Source: Citreicella sp. C3M06 (GTDB lineage Bacteria > Pseudomonadota > Alphaproteobacteria > Rhodobacterales > Rhodobacteraceae). From it: a DNA stretch of 64,000 nt. Below the pieces are notes generated by a model. It made no database searches. It was not told where the DNA came from and saw nothing but the letters and a program-made list of their open reading frames with translations. This document shows, one piece after another, positions 26,808 through 37,894 of this stretch (positions within the stretch are counted from its first letter, which is position 1; the number at the start of each line of letters is the position of its first letter). The stretch is from assembly GCF_018860705.1 (NCBI RefSeq), contig NZ_JAHKQA010000031.1, positions 19,478 through 83,477 of the forward strand. The letters are read 5' to 3'. The position numbers were made by a program, and so were the translations under genes.

Positions 26808-26823
26808 TATCTGGAGGCTTAAT

Positions 26824-27006
26824 CTAATTGTCGAAAACCGGAACAAGGCCGACACGTCGCCCGTCTATAACAACCTTACCCTGTTCGCGGAAGTTGACCG
26901 TGACCCGGCCTGCAATATTGGATTGCACCTGTCCGGTGCCCCAATCGGGCTGCTCGGGATGCGTGACCAGCATTCCAGGCTCAAGCATCGCGTTCAGGTC
27001 GTCCAT
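26824..27006 (-). CDS. DUF3553 small protein
   Basis: 60-residue protein of the DUF3553 family, an SH3-like small domain of unknown role: PGMLVTHPEQPDWGTGQVQS followed by VTVNFREQGKVVID. These resemble the RNA-polymerase-binding tudor-like part of CarD in outline, but no function is established. The ATG at 27006 has GAAGGG in front; an earlier ATG at 27036 would overlap the chpT start. Divergent from chpT with only 28 bp between start codons. Confidence 0.85.
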   Translation of the reverse strand: MDDLNAMLEPGMLVTHPEQPDWGTGQVQSNIAGRVTVNFREQGKVVIDGRRVGLVPVFDN

Positions 27007-27034
27007 TTTCTGCCCTTCGTTCAAGGAGTCCACC

Positions 27035-27637
27035 ATGACAGATCATAGCGCGAGACTCGCCACCCTGGTAGGGTCGCGCCTGTGTCACGATCTCGTCAGC
27101 CCCATCGGGGCGATATCCAACGGGCTGGAACTGATCGCCCTCGCAGGCAGCCCTGGACCCGAAGAGATGGAGCTTATCGCGCAAAGCTGCGCCTCGGCGC
27201 GGGCGCGAATCAATTTTTTCCGCGTCGCCTTTGGCAAAGCCTCGCCGGAACAGATGGTCGGCCACAACGAGGCGGCGAAGCTGATCACCGATTACTGCGA
27301 AGGTGGGCGCATGACGATGGACTGGCAGCCGCAGACCAGCGCTGCGCGCGAGGCGGTGCAGATCGCCTATCTTGCAGCGCTGTGCTGCGAGACGGCGCTG
27401 CCGCTGGGCGGGCGGGTGCAGATCCTGGAGGCCGATGGCATCTGGCGCATCAGCGGCACCGGGCGCCGGGTCAGCGTGGATTCCGCGCTTTGGTCGGCAC
27501 TGGGAAATCTCGAGGCGCCCGACGACATCGCGCCGGACCGGGTTCAGTTCGCCTGCCTTGCGATGCTTGTCCCCGAAGCCGGGCGCAAGCTGACCGTGCA
27601 CACCGGCGATGCCGCCGTGTCGATCGAGATCCGCTGA
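27035..27637 (+). CDS. chpT: Histidine phosphotransferase ChpT
   Basis: Relays phosphate from the CckA hybrid kinase to CtrA and CpdR, the cell-cycle and motility phosphorelay of alphaproteobacteria. 200 residues: an N-terminal helical hairpin with the phospho-acceptor His18 in RLCHDLVSPIGAISNGLEL, and a degenerate HATPase-like C-terminal domain. AAGGAG lies in front of the ATG at 27035. A CtrA-like site lies close by upstream of olsB. Confidence 0.92.
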   Translation: MTDHSARLATLVGSRLCHDLVSPIGAISNGLELIALAGSPGPEEMELIAQSCASARARINFFRVAFGKASPEQMVGHNEAAKLITDYCEGGRMTMDWQPQTSAAREAVQIAYLAALCCETALPLGGRVQILEADGIWRISGTGRRVSVDSALWSALGNLEAPDDIAPDRVQFACLAMLVPEAGRKLTVHTGDAAVSIEIR

Positions 27638-27670
27638 CAGCAGCCGCCGGTTTCCCGGCGGCTTGGGCGG

Positions 27671-28936
27671 TTACGTGCGCACCGCCCCATCCGAGCGCAC
27701 CACGTATTTGAACGAGGTCAGCTGCTCGGCCCCAACCGGGCCACGGGCGTGCATCTTGCCGGTGGCAATGCCGATCTCGGCGCCCATGCCAAATTCACCG
27801 CCATCGGCGAACTGGGTCGAGGAATTGACCATGATAATGGCGCTATCCACCCGTTCGATGAAGCGGGCGATGGCGGTCTCGTCCTCGGCGAGGATGCAAT
27901 CAGTGTGACTGGACCCAAAGGCGCGGATGTGGGCGATGGCGGCGTCTTCATCCGCAACCACCTTTGCGGCGATGATGCTGTCGAGATATTCGCAGCCCCA
28001 GTCGGCGTCACTGGCAGGCACGGTGCCGGGAATCGCCTGCAACGCCACATCGGCGCGCACCTCGATCCCGGCGTCGATCAGCGCGCGGATGATGCCCTGC
28101 CCGATGGTGTCGACCGCATCCTGATGGATCAGCAGGCATTCGGCGGCGCCGCAGATGCCGGTGCGCCGGGTCTTGGCGTTGATCACCACAGACAGCGCCT
28201 TAACCGGATCGGCCGACGCGTCGATATAGATGTGCACGATGCCTTCGAGATGGGCAAAGACCGGCACCCGCGCCTCGCGCTGCACAAGGCCGACCAACCC
28301 CTTGCCGCCGCGCGGCACGATGACATCGACGTAATCGGTCATTTGCAGCAATTCGCTGACAGCGGCGCGCTCGCGGGTGGGCACAAGCTGGATCGAGGCT
28401 TCGGGCAGACCGGCGGCGCGCAGGCCGGTCACAAGGCAGGCATGGATGGCGCGCGACGAATGGAAGCTTTCCGAGCCGCCGCGCAGGATCACCGCATTGC
28501 CGGATTTCAGGCAGAGCGCCCCGGCATCGGCGGTGACATTGGGGCGTGATTCGTAGATCACCCCGACCACGCCCAGCGGCGTGCGCACGCGCTGGATGTG
28601 CAGCCCGCTCGGGCGGTCCCAGTCGGCGATGACCTCGCCCACGGGATCGGGCTGGGCGGCGATGGCGCGCAGGCTGTCCTCGATGGCGGCGATGCGCGCA
28701 TCGGTGAGGGTCAGCCTGTCCATCATCGCATCGGTCAGGCCCTTTTCGCGGCCAAATTCGAGATCCTGCGCATTGGCGGCGATGATCTCGGCGCGGCTGG
28801 TCTTCATCGCGTCGGCTGCGGCGATCAGCGCGCGGGTCTTTGCCTCTGGCGGGGTGAAGGCGAGCTCGGCTGCGGCCGCTTTTGCTCGGCGGCCGATTTC
28901 GGTCATGACGGCGGCAATGTCGGTCATGTCTTTCAT
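27671..28936 (-). CDS. proA: Gamma-glutamyl phosphate reductase
   Basis: Second step of proline synthesis: NADPH-dependent reduction of glutamyl 5-phosphate. 421 residues, aldehyde-dehydrogenase-like fold, with [27 protein letters not shown], the catalytic Cys in [10 protein letters not shown] (about 260) and the terminal [16 protein letters not shown] second ATG three codons in (28927) is possible. It follows proB in the same direction after a 170-bp gap with a repeat and a C13 tract. Confidence 0.96.
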   Translation of the reverse strand: MKDMTDIAAVMTEIGRRAKAAAAELAFTPPEAKTRALIAAADAMKTSRAEIIAANAQDLEFGREKGLTDAMMDRLTLTDARIAAIEDSLRAIAAQPDPVGEVIADWDRPSGLHIQRVRTPLGVVGVIYESRPNVTADAGALCLKSGNAVILRGGSESFHSSRAIHACLVTGLRAAGLPEASIQLVPTRERAAVSELLQMTDYVDVIVPRGGKGLVGLVQREARVPVFAHLEGIVHIYIDASADPVKALSVVINAKTRRTGICGAAECLLIHQDAVDTIGQGIIRALIDAGIEVRADVALQAIPGTVPASDADWGCEYLDSIIAAKVVADEDAAIAHIRAFGSSHTDCILAEDETAIARFIERVDSAIIMVNSSTQFADGGEFGMGAEIGIATGKMHARGPVGAEQLTSFKYVVRSDGAVRT

Positions 28937-29020
28937 CGCGGATCACCCCTTGGGATCATTGGCAGGAGCTTGTCATATAGCGCCGCGCGCCGGGCCGGGC
29001 CAGTCAAAGATGTTTGTGCC

Positions 29021-29081
29021 GGGAGGGGGGCCAGCCCCCGCGCTGCGCTGCCCCCCCCCCCCCGGAGTTTATCTGGCAAGA
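29021..29081. repeat. Dispersed palindromic repeat, copy C, with a C13 tract
   Basis: GC-rich intergenic stretch between proA and proB that matches, in inverse orientation, the G/C tail of copy A at 4500-4538 (GGGGGCTGGCCCCC, CAGCGCGGGGG). It contains thirteen consecutive C at 29051-29063, the longest homopolymer I noticed in the window. Confidence 0.6.
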
Positions 29082-29106
29082 TGAAGGGCGGGCGCGGCGC
29101 CGCTTG

Positions 29107-31292
<2,186 letters not shown>

Positions 31293-31380
31293 TCAAGCGT
31301 CGGCGCATCCTGAAAGCATCGGACGGCGAACGGCTTTGAAAAGACTTGGAAAACTGTGTGGCTTGGCTGCTTCCCCCGGA

Positions 31381-31417
31381 CGCTCGCGATGTCATGTCGA
31401 AACATACATCACGAGCG
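31381..31417 (-). terminator. Hairpin 3' of the tRNA-Asp pair
   Basis: About 15 bp of pairing between 31381-31397 and 31402-31417, with one mismatch, one bulge and a CGAA/TTCG loop, beginning 11 bases beyond the CCA end of the second tRNA. Probable terminator or processing signal for the tRNA transcript; no T-run. Confidence 0.5.
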
Positions 31418-31428
31418 TCACAGGAAAG

Positions 31429-31505
31429 TGGCGCGGTTGACGGGGCTCGAACCCGCGACCCCCGGCGTGACAGGCCGGTACTCTAACCAACTGAGCTACA
31501 ACCGC
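31429..31505 (-). tRNA. tRNA-Asp (GTC), second of two
   Basis: 77-nt cloverleaf with CCA encoded. Acceptor GCGGTTG/CAACCGC, anticodon loop CTGTCAC with anticodon GTC, T arm GCGGGTTCGAGCCCCGT. It follows the twin gene by 34 bp in the direction of transcription and differs from it by one base in the D loop. Confidence 0.97.
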
Positions 31506-31539
31506 GCATATAGCACGGGGCGACTTCTTCGGGGCAGTG

Positions 31540-31616
31540 TGGCGCGGTTGACGGGGCTCGAACCCGCGACCCCCGGCGTGACAGGCCGGTACTCTAACCA
31601 TCTGAGCTACAACCGC
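31540..31616 (-). tRNA. tRNA-Asp (GTC), first of two
   Basis: 77-nt cloverleaf with encoded CCA, identical to the downstream copy but for one D-loop base (GATGG for GTTGG). Anticodon GTC. The tandem pair probably forms one transcript and doubles the dose of the only Asp isoacceptor type seen. Confidence 0.97.
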
Positions 31617-31769
31617 TCACTGCCTCCGAGGAGTGTCTCCCCGAACGTGGGGGCCTTCTAGGCGGCGGCCCGGATGCCGTCAAGCGGTTTTGATAGGTGC
31701 CTTCGTCATTTTTTTCACATCGCTTACCAACTGCCCTGCTGCGCGCCGGAAAACACCGGGGCGCGGCGG

Positions 31770-32039
31770 TCATCCCGGGCTGGAACTCTGCCAAGGGGCC
31801 CCGTTCCGCGCATCGCGGTCCGCCTTTTCAAGCGTCGCGCAAAGGCGTTCGAGTTCGGCGGCAAGCAGAATCACCTGCGTCACCCGCGCGGTTTCGTTGC
31901 CCTTGGCAATTTCATAGCCTGCATGTTCAACCAGCGCCGCCGCCGCCCGAAGCAGCCTCGGCACAGCGCGCAGTCCTGACACCCGTCCAGCTTCGATCAC
32001 CAGCGCCTCGAGAACATCCCCGTCCCGGTCAGACACCAT
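31770..32039 (-). CDS. Small conserved-looking helical protein, function unknown
   Basis: 89 residues from the ATG at 32039, which has a very good GGGGAGGGGAA in front. The sequence is nearly all helix-forming: VLEALVIEAGRVSGLRAVPR, AAALVEHAGYEIAKGNETARV and ILLAAELERLCATLEKADRDA, suggestive of a three-helix bundle or coiled coil. The high third-position GC agrees with a real gene. I do not recognise the family. It is upstream of and on the same strand as the tRNA-Asp pair. Confidence 0.65.
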   Translation of the reverse strand: MVSDRDGDVLEALVIEAGRVSGLRAVPRLLRAAAALVEHAGYEIAKGNETARVTQVILLAAELERLCATLEKADRDARNGAPWQSSSPG

Positions 32040-32381
32040 TTCCCCTCCCCATTTACTCCCACTCCGCCAGAAATCGTTGGCGGGCAAACAAACGCCGGCC
32101 CGGACCGCCTTGCGCCGCCCTTGTCGCCACCGCATCCCCGCGATGAGTTCAATGGTTCAGGAACAAAGCCGAACTTGCGCGGCGGACCGCCCCTGCCGGG
32201 CGCAGGCCAAGGCATAGCATGAAACGACAATTCTCAAATATCTTTGTTTGGCTATGCGTAAATTCGTCCTTTGGTTGATCACCACGCCAGCCCAACCCCT
32301 TGCAGGCATGACGCCCGCCCTTTACCCGCGTCACCGCATTCCCTATATATTTTCTCAAGAAAGACACATAAAGGACAGACC
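32040..32381. other. 342-bp intergenic between divergent small genes
   Basis: The right third (about 32220-32381) is AT-rich and should hold the promoter of the DUF59 gene. A 7-bp inverted repeat GCATAGC/GCTATGC sits at 32212-32218 and 32251-32257. No gene or RNA was recognised. Confidence 0.5.
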
Positions 32382-32738
32382 ATGAACGATGCACCGCTTG
32401 AAGGCGCGCCGCTGATCGCTCCCTCCAGCACCGGGCACCCGCTGCACGAGGCGGTGGTCGAGGCGTGCCGCTCGGTCTACGACCCCGAAATCCCCGTGAA
32501 CATCTATGACCTCGGGTTGATCTACACGATCGATATCGACGATGCGAATTCGGTCCGGGTGATCATGACGCTGACCGCCCCCGGATGCCCGGTGGCCGGT
32601 GAAATGCCGGGCTGGGTGCAGGATGCGGCCAGCGCCGTACCCGGCGTGCGGGATGTCGATGTCGAGATGGTGTTCGACCCGCCCTGGGGCATGGACATGA
32701 TGTCCGACGAGGCGCGGCTGGAACTGGGCTTCATGTAA
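32382..32738 (+). CDS. DUF59/MIP18-type Fe-S assembly protein (SufT-like)
   Basis: 118 residues with a single DUF59 domain: VYDPEIPVNIYDLGLIYTIDI (about 38-58), TLTAPGCPVAGEMPGWVQDA with the conserved Cys, and MVFDPPWGMDMMSDEARLELG. The family (SufT, PaaD N-terminus, MIP18) helps mature Fe-S proteins. A likely start is at 32382; the frame is open further up, but without a signal. An A-type carrier lies two genes downstream, which strengthens the Fe-S context. Confidence 0.9.
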   Translation: MNDAPLEGAPLIAPSSTGHPLHEAVVEACRSVYDPEIPVNIYDLGLIYTIDIDDANSVRVIMTLTAPGCPVAGEMPGWVQDAASAVPGVRDVDVEMVFDPPWGMDMMSDEARLELGFM

Positions 32739-32810
32739 GCGAGCCTCCCGCGCCGGGTGCAACGGGCGCGGAAAATCTGGAACCCGACCCGCCCTGCGCG
32801 GTTTGGGTGC

Positions 32811-34466
32811 ATGTATCGCCTTGTCCTCGCCGCCGCGCTCGCGCTTTTGTCGCTTGCCTTTGCCTCTCTGCTCGCCGCGCAAAGCAGCGAGCCAGAGCGT
32901 TGGTACAAGGTCGAGCTGATCAATCCGGGCCTTGGCACCGCGCCGCAGACCGTTGATCGCACCACGCCGCGTTCGAGCCTTGAAAGCTTCATGTTCCGGG
33001 CCGATGCCGAAGACTGGGACGGCGCGGCGCATCTGCTGGACCTGTCGGCGATCCCCGCCTCCGAACAGGCGGTCGAGGGGCCAAAGCGGGCAAAGGCCTT
33101 TGCCACCCTGCTTGAACGCAAGATCATGATCGACTGGTACGATCTGCGCGACCGCCCCGACGGGGTGGATGAGCGCGGCAGCGAAACGCCGCTGGCAGGC
33201 GAGCCGCGCCGCTCGCTGCTGCTGTGGTACGTCAAGCTGAACGACCGGCCGATCCCGATCCGCATCAACCGCATCAAGCCCGAGGTCGGAGACCCGGCGT
33301 GGCTGGTCTCGCGGCAGACAGTGATGGCGCTGCCCGCGCTCGAAGAAGCCTATGGGCCGACCGAACTGGAACTGATGCTGCCCGAACCGCTGCGCACCAA
33401 GGCGTTCTGGAACCTGCGCTGGTGGGAGGTCATCGCCTTTCCGCTGGCGCTTGCCGTCACCGGGCTGATCGGTTTCGTGGTGAACCGGGCGCTGTCGCGC
33501 GGCCTTGCCCGCACCCACCGCGATGCGCCGACCTCGATGCTGGTGGCGATCCGCCCGCCGGTGACGCTGGCGGTGATGACCATGGTGATGGTGCTGATCA
33601 CCCATCACGTGCTGGTGTTTTCCGGGCGGATCGACACCATCTTGTCACCGCTGCTGATCCTTGGCGGCGTGGTCGCAGCGCTGTGGTTGATCGTCAACGT
33701 TGCCGATGTGATCCTGTCGCGGCTGGTGAAATTCGACGGCGGCGAGCTGGCCGAGATGGGCGAAGGTCAGGAGGCCCGGCGCAACATCGCAACCCGCGTC
33801 TCGGCGGCGCGGCGCATGATGATCGTGATCGTGGTGCTGGTCGGTGCCGGGATCACCATCAGCGAGGCCAGCGTGATGCGCTCGCTCGGGCTGTCGCTGC
33901 TGGCATCGGCGGGCACGGCAACGATCATCCTTGCCTATGCCGGGCGCAATATCCTGACCAACATCATGGCCTCGTTGCAGATCGCGCTGAACCAGTCGGC
34001 GCGGATCGGGGACAGGGTGCTGTATGACGGCCAGCTGTGTTCGGTCGAGCGCATCCATTTCACCTATGTGCAACTGCGCGTCTGGACCGGGCGGCGGCTG
34101 GTGGTGCCGGTGGTGGATTTCGTCAGCGAGCCGTTCGAAAACTGGACGATGCGCGATCCCTACATGATCCGCGAAGTGGTGCTGCGCCTGTCGCACGGCG
34201 CCGATGTCGAACCGCTGCGCCGCGCCTACCACGAGATTCTCGACAGCATTGAGGACATCCCGGACCGCCCGGTCGATCGCGGCGTCTATGTGCAGGGGCA
34301 TGACGTGTTCGGCCAGTCGGTGCTGTTCCTCGTGCCCGCCCCAGACCCCAATATCGCATGGGCGCTGGAATGCGAGGTGCGCGAGCGATTGTTGCAAGAG
34401 GCGCGCGTGATCGACGATGGCGCGCACGCCATGTTCCCGAGCGCCTCGCCCGCCGAAGCGGCCTGA
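32811..34466 (+). CDS. MscS-family mechanosensitive channel
   Basis: 551 residues. A signal peptide (about 1-24) is followed by a periplasmic domain of about 180 residues, then about four hydrophobic helices (about 205-385). The pore helix and MscS beta domain follow: SLLASAGTATIILAYAGRNI, IGDRVLYDGQLCSVERIHF, WTGRRLVVPVVDFVSEPFENW. A cytoplasmic C-terminus ends the chain. It gates by membrane tension or acts as a small-conductance efflux pore during hypo-osmotic shock. The large periplasmic domain sets it apart from the minimal E. coli MscS. Start chosen at 32811 to give a clean signal sequence. Confidence 0.9.
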   Translation: MYRLVLAAALALLSLAFASLLAAQSSEPERWYKVELINPGLGTAPQTVDRTTPRSSLESFMFRADAEDWDGAAHLLDLSAIPASEQAVEGPKRAKAFATLLERKIMIDWYDLRDRPDGVDERGSETPLAGEPRRSLLLWYVKLNDRPIPIRINRIKPEVGDPAWLVSRQTVMALPALEEAYGPTELELMLPEPLRTKAFWNLRWWEVIAFPLALAVTGLIGFVVNRALSRGLARTHRDAPTSMLVAIRPPVTLAVMTMVMVLITHHVLVFSGRIDTILSPLLILGGVVAALWLIVNVADVILSRLVKFDGGELAEMGEGQEARRNIATRVSAARRMMIVIVVLVGAGITISEASVMRSLGLSLLASAGTATIILAYAGRNILTNIMASLQIALNQSARIGDRVLYDGQLCSVERIHFTYVQLRVWTGRRLVVPVVDFVSEPFENWTMRDPYMIREVVLRLSHGADVEPLRRAYHEILDSIEDIPDRPVDRGVYVQGHDVFGQSVLFLVPAPDPNIAWALECEVRERLLQEARVIDDGAHAMFPSASPAEAA

Positions 34467-34667
34467 TCCGCACCGGATCGGCGCGCCAACAGCTCACTGC
34501 GCGCCGCCCTTTCGCCGCGCCGCTTCTGGCGCAACGCCCGGCAGGGCGCGGCGTGAACCCGCAGTTTCAAGGATTTTCAGCGCCGCGCCCTGCTCTTGCC
34601 ATACGCCCCCCCTTGAGTGCGCCCGCCCAAGGCATTAGGTTTGACCCCTTAATCAAGGAGACGCCCG

Positions 34668-35045
34668 ATGTTCGGCATTCCCGGAAAACAGGCCGTGACG
34701 ATGACCCCCGCCGCCGTGGCGCAGGTTCGCAAGCTCATGGATCGCGACAATCGCGCCGGTCTGCGGATCGGCATCAAGAAAGGCGGCTGCGCTGGCATGG
34801 AATACACCATGGATTTCGTCGATGCGCCCGAGCCCAACGACGAAATCGTTGAACAGGATGGTGCGCGCGTGCTGATTGCACCGATGGCGCAGATGTTCCT
34901 GTTCGGCACCGAGATCGACTATTTCACCGAGCTTCTTGAATCCGGCTTCCGGTTCAACAACCCGAACGTGTCGGATTCCTGCGGCTGCGGCGAGTCGATC
35001 AAATTCAAGGATGTCGAGGAACTGGCGGCGGACCGTCGCGACTGA
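34668..35045 (+). CDS. A-type iron-sulfur carrier (IscA/SufA/HesB family)
   Basis: 125 residues with the three conserved Cys in GGCAGMEY (about 43) and DSCGCGES (about 105-108), plus the N-terminal MTPAAVAQVRKLM. A-type carriers accept clusters from a scaffold and pass them to [4Fe-4S] targets. AAGGAG lies seven bases before the ATG. It might be named SufA or ErpA; the sequence does not decide. tpiA follows after 91 bp. Confidence 0.93.
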   Translation: MFGIPGKQAVTMTPAAVAQVRKLMDRDNRAGLRIGIKKGGCAGMEYTMDFVDAPEPNDEIVEQDGARVLIAPMAQMFLFGTEIDYFTELLESGFRFNNPNVSDSCGCGESIKFKDVEELAADRRD

Positions 35046-35136
35046 TTGCCTCCTGCGGCGATAATCCCGCCGCCCTGCCCTTGACCTCGGCCCGCTGCGG
35101 CGAAAGATGTGCGCAACAGTTTCAAAGGGAGAGATC

Positions 35137-35889
35137 ATGCGTACCAAGCTAGCCGCAGGCAATTGGAAGATGAACGGCCTTACCGAGGCGCTGTCTGAAC
35201 TTGCCGGTATGGCAGACGCCGCCGCCGGTGCCTCCGAGGTGCTGATCTGCCCGCCCTTCACGCTGGTAGGCGCGGCAGCGGCGGCAGCAAGCGGCATCGC
35301 CATCGGCGGGCAGGATTGCCATGCAGCGGCTTCTGGCGCGCATACCGGCGATGTGTCGGCGGCCATGCTCAAGGACGCGGGCGCGAGCCATGTCATCCTT
35401 GGCCATTCCGAGCGCCGCACCGACCACAACGAGCGCAACAGCGACGTCAACGCCAAATGCGTTGCCGCATGGGATGCCGGGCTGACGGTGGTGCTTTGCG
35501 TCGGGGAAAGCCTTGAACAGCGCGAGGCGGCGAACACGCTCGAGATCATCGGCGGGCAGCTGGCAGCATCGGTTCCCGACGGCGCGACCGGACATAATCT
35601 GGTGATCGCCTATGAACCGATCTGGGCGATTGGCACTGGCAAGGTGCCGAGCACCGACCAGATTGGCGAGGTGCATGATTTCATGCGCGCCCGCCTTGAA
35701 AAGCGCTTTGGCTCGGGCGTCGGCCGCTCGGTCCGCCTGCTCTACGGCGGCTCGGTGAAACCGTCCAACGCCACCGAGATCTTTGCCGTGTCCAATGTCG
35801 ATGGCGCGCTGGTGGGCGGGGCCTCGCTGAAGGCCGCCGATTTCGTGCCGATCATCGAGGCGCTGAACGCCGCGTCGCAAGACGGCTAA
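35137..35889 (+). CDS. tpiA: Triose-phosphate isomerase
   Basis: Glycolytic and gluconeogenic isomerase, 250 residues. [15 protein letters not shown] (catalytic His), [14 protein letters not shown] (catalytic Glu, loop 6) and [12 protein letters not shown] are all present. The ATG at 35137 has GGGAGAG in front and gives the standard N-terminus. A stable hairpin follows at 35932. Confidence 0.97.
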   Translation: MRTKLAAGNWKMNGLTEALSELAGMADAAAGASEVLICPPFTLVGAAAAAASGIAIGGQDCHAAASGAHTGDVSAAMLKDAGASHVILGHSERRTDHNERNSDVNAKCVAAWDAGLTVVLCVGESLEQREAANTLEIIGGQLAASVPDGATGHNLVIAYEPIWAIGTGKVPSTDQIGEVHDFMRARLEKRFGSGVGRSVRLLYGGSVKPSNATEIFAVSNVDGALVGGASLKAADFVPIIEALNAASQDG

Positions 35890-35931
35890 CCGATCTTACA
35901 GGCGAAAGCCGATCCGCCTCGGCCGGTTCGC

Positions 35932-35957
35932 GGCCGGGGCGTTTCTCTGCCCCGGCC
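35932..35957. terminator. Hairpin between tpiA and the TRAP operon
   Basis: Perfect 9-bp stem GGCCGGGGC/GCCCCGGCC (35932-35940, 35949-35957) with an 8-nt loop, between convergent tpiA and dctM. No long T-run. Confidence 0.6.
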
Positions 35958-36010
35958 CGGCCAGTTTCCCTCCGCGCTCCAGCGATACCATCGCCGCGCG
36001 CGGGCCTTGG

Positions 36011-37282
36011 TTACAGGTTGAACGGCAGCCACAGCACGATCTGCGGGAACACCGACAGCAAGACCGCCACCCCCAGCATCAGCGCCACGAATGGCACCAC
36101 GCCGCGGATCACCACGCCCAGCGGCTTGTTCGCGATGGCCTGAATGACGAACAGGTTCAGCCCGACCGGCGGCGTGATCAGCGCGATCTCGATCAGCAGC
36201 ACGAAATAGACGCCGAACCAGATCGGATCGATGCCAAGCGCCAGCACCGTGGGCAGCAGCACCGGCACCATGATCAGCAGCATCGACATGCTTTCAAGGA
36301 ACAGCCCGATGAACAGCAGGATCAGCGAGACGATGATGATAAAGCCAACGGTGCCCGGCACATGGGTGTCGAAGATATGCGCCACCTGCTGCGGGATCTG
36401 GTAGAGCGTGATCGCCTGACCAAAGATCTTGGCCCCGACCACGATGAGAAAGATCACCGTGGTGGTCTGCACGCTGTCCTTCACCGCGGCAAGGAAATTC
36501 TCCCAGCTCAGCGAGCGTTGCGCCAGCGTGATCGCCAGCGCCATGGTCGCGCCGATGGCGCTGGCCTCGGTCGGGGTAAACGCCCCGGCGTAGATCCCGC
36601 CCAGCATCACCACCGCCAGCAGAACGGTGGGCAGCGCCCGTAGCGTGGCCTCGGCCCGCTCGGGCCATGTGGCGCGGAGGCTGGCCTTGGCATTGTCACT
36701 GAAGGCCGCCGACAGCACCGTATACAGCCCGAAGACGGTGATCAGCAGCAGGCCCGGCCCGACGCCCGCAAGGAACAGCTTGCCGATGCTTTCCTCGGCG
36801 ATGACGCCGTAGACGATCAGCGGGATCGACGGCGGGATCAGGATGCCCAGCGTGCCCCCCGCCGCCAGCAGCCCCAGCGTGAACGAAGGCTTGTAGCCAC
36901 GCTTGGTCATCTCGGGCACGGCGACGGTGCCGACGGTGGCGGCGGTGGTGACCGAACTGCCCGATATGGCGGAGAAGATGCCGCAGGACAGCAGCGCCGC
37001 CACCCCAATGCCGCCCGGCCAATGGCCGACCCAGCTTTGCACCGCGCGGAACAGGTCGCGCCCGACGCCGCCGCGCAGCAGGATGTTCGACATCAGCAGA
37101 AACAGCGGCACCGCCAGCAGCACGAAATCATTGAGCGCGCCAAACAGGTTGGTCGGGATCAGCGCCAGCGGCAACCCCTTGAGCACGATCAGCCCGGTGC
37201 CCAGCGAGGCCAGCGCGAAGGCGACCGGCAGGCCGGTGAGCAGCAGCAGCACCAGCGTCGAAACGATTGCGATCGGGATCAT
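36011..37282 (-). CDS. dctM: TRAP transporter large permease, DctM type
   Basis: Inner-membrane component of 423 residues with about 12 hydrophobic helices, the channel of a sodium- or proton-driven TRAP transporter. Family blocks: SGSSVTTAATVGTVAVPEM, LLAAGGTLGILIPPSIPLI, TPTEASAIGA, and LALGIDPIWFGVYFVLLIEIALITPPVGLNLFVIQ. The start overlaps the dctQ stop by 4 bases. Last gene of the dctP-dctQ-dctM operon. Confidence 0.95.
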   Translation of the reverse strand: MIPIAIVSTLVLLLLTGLPVAFALASLGTGLIVLKGLPLALIPTNLFGALNDFVLLAVPLFLLMSNILLRGGVGRDLFRAVQSWVGHWPGGIGVAALLSCGIFSAISGSSVTTAATVGTVAVPEMTKRGYKPSFTLGLLAAGGTLGILIPPSIPLIVYGVIAEESIGKLFLAGVGPGLLLITVFGLYTVLSAAFSDNAKASLRATWPERAEATLRALPTVLLAVVMLGGIYAGAFTPTEASAIGATMALAITLAQRSLSWENFLAAVKDSVQTTTVIFLIVVGAKIFGQAITLYQIPQQVAHIFDTHVPGTVGFIIIVSLILLFIGLFLESMSMLLIMVPVLLPTVLALGIDPIWFGVYFVLLIEIALITPPVGLNLFVIQAIANKPLGVVIRGVVPFVALMLGVAVLLSVFPQIVLWLPFNL

Positions 37283-37878
37283 CGGGACTCCTCGCTCAGG
37301 GCGTGAAGCTCGGCCTCTTCGGACGAGACAAAAACCGGCGCGGGCCGGAACGGCAGGCGGATCAGATCAGCCAGCGCCTGAAGCGCAAGGCAGGCGTATC
37401 CGGCGATGATTGGCGCTTCGGCGATCCATTCGGGCATCTGAAGCATGGTCGGCTGCCGCCGCCCCATGTTGAAGCTTTCGACCATCGCGCCCCAGCACAG
37501 CCAGACCGCCATCAGCGAGAACCCTGCGATCACCAGCAGGGTAAATGCCTGCGACAGGCGGCGCAGCGCCGGGGGCGCGTTGCCGATCACCGCGGTGATG
37601 CGGATCATGCCATCGGAGCGCAGCGATTGCGCCATGGCCAGAAAGCTCAGCCAGATCATCAGCGTGGTGCCCACGTCGGAGGTCCAGCGGGTGGGGGCGT
37701 GAAAGACGTAACGCGCCGCCACCTCATAGGCGAGAATGGCGGCGATGACGCAAATCATCACCGCCGCGATCCGCGCCGCCCAAAGCGACAGCGCATCGAC
37801 AAGGCGCAGCGCCTTCGGGCCGCTTTCCACCGGCGCGCGATGCGCTCTGGGCTCGGGATGTGCTCTGACAACGGCCAT
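37279..37878 (-). CDS. dctQ: TRAP transporter small permease, DctQ type
   Basis: 199 residues with four hydrophobic helices and the family pattern YEVAARYVFHAPTRWTSDVG, MIWLSFLAMAQSLR and the later helix pair. Partner of the DctM channel. The start at 37878 is preferred; the open frame upstream overlaps dctP. ATGA overlap with dctM. Confidence 0.92.
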   Translation of the reverse strand: MAVVRAHPEPRAHRAPVESGPKALRLVDALSLWAARIAAVMICVIAAILAYEVAARYVFHAPTRWTSDVGTTLMIWLSFLAMAQSLRSDGMIRITAVIGNAPPALRRLSQAFTLLVIAGFSLMAVWLCWGAMVESFNMGRRQPTMLQMPEWIAEAPIIAGYACLALQALADLIRLPFRPAPVFVSSEEAELHALSEESR

Positions 37879-37894
37879 GGCCTGCGCGCCCGCG

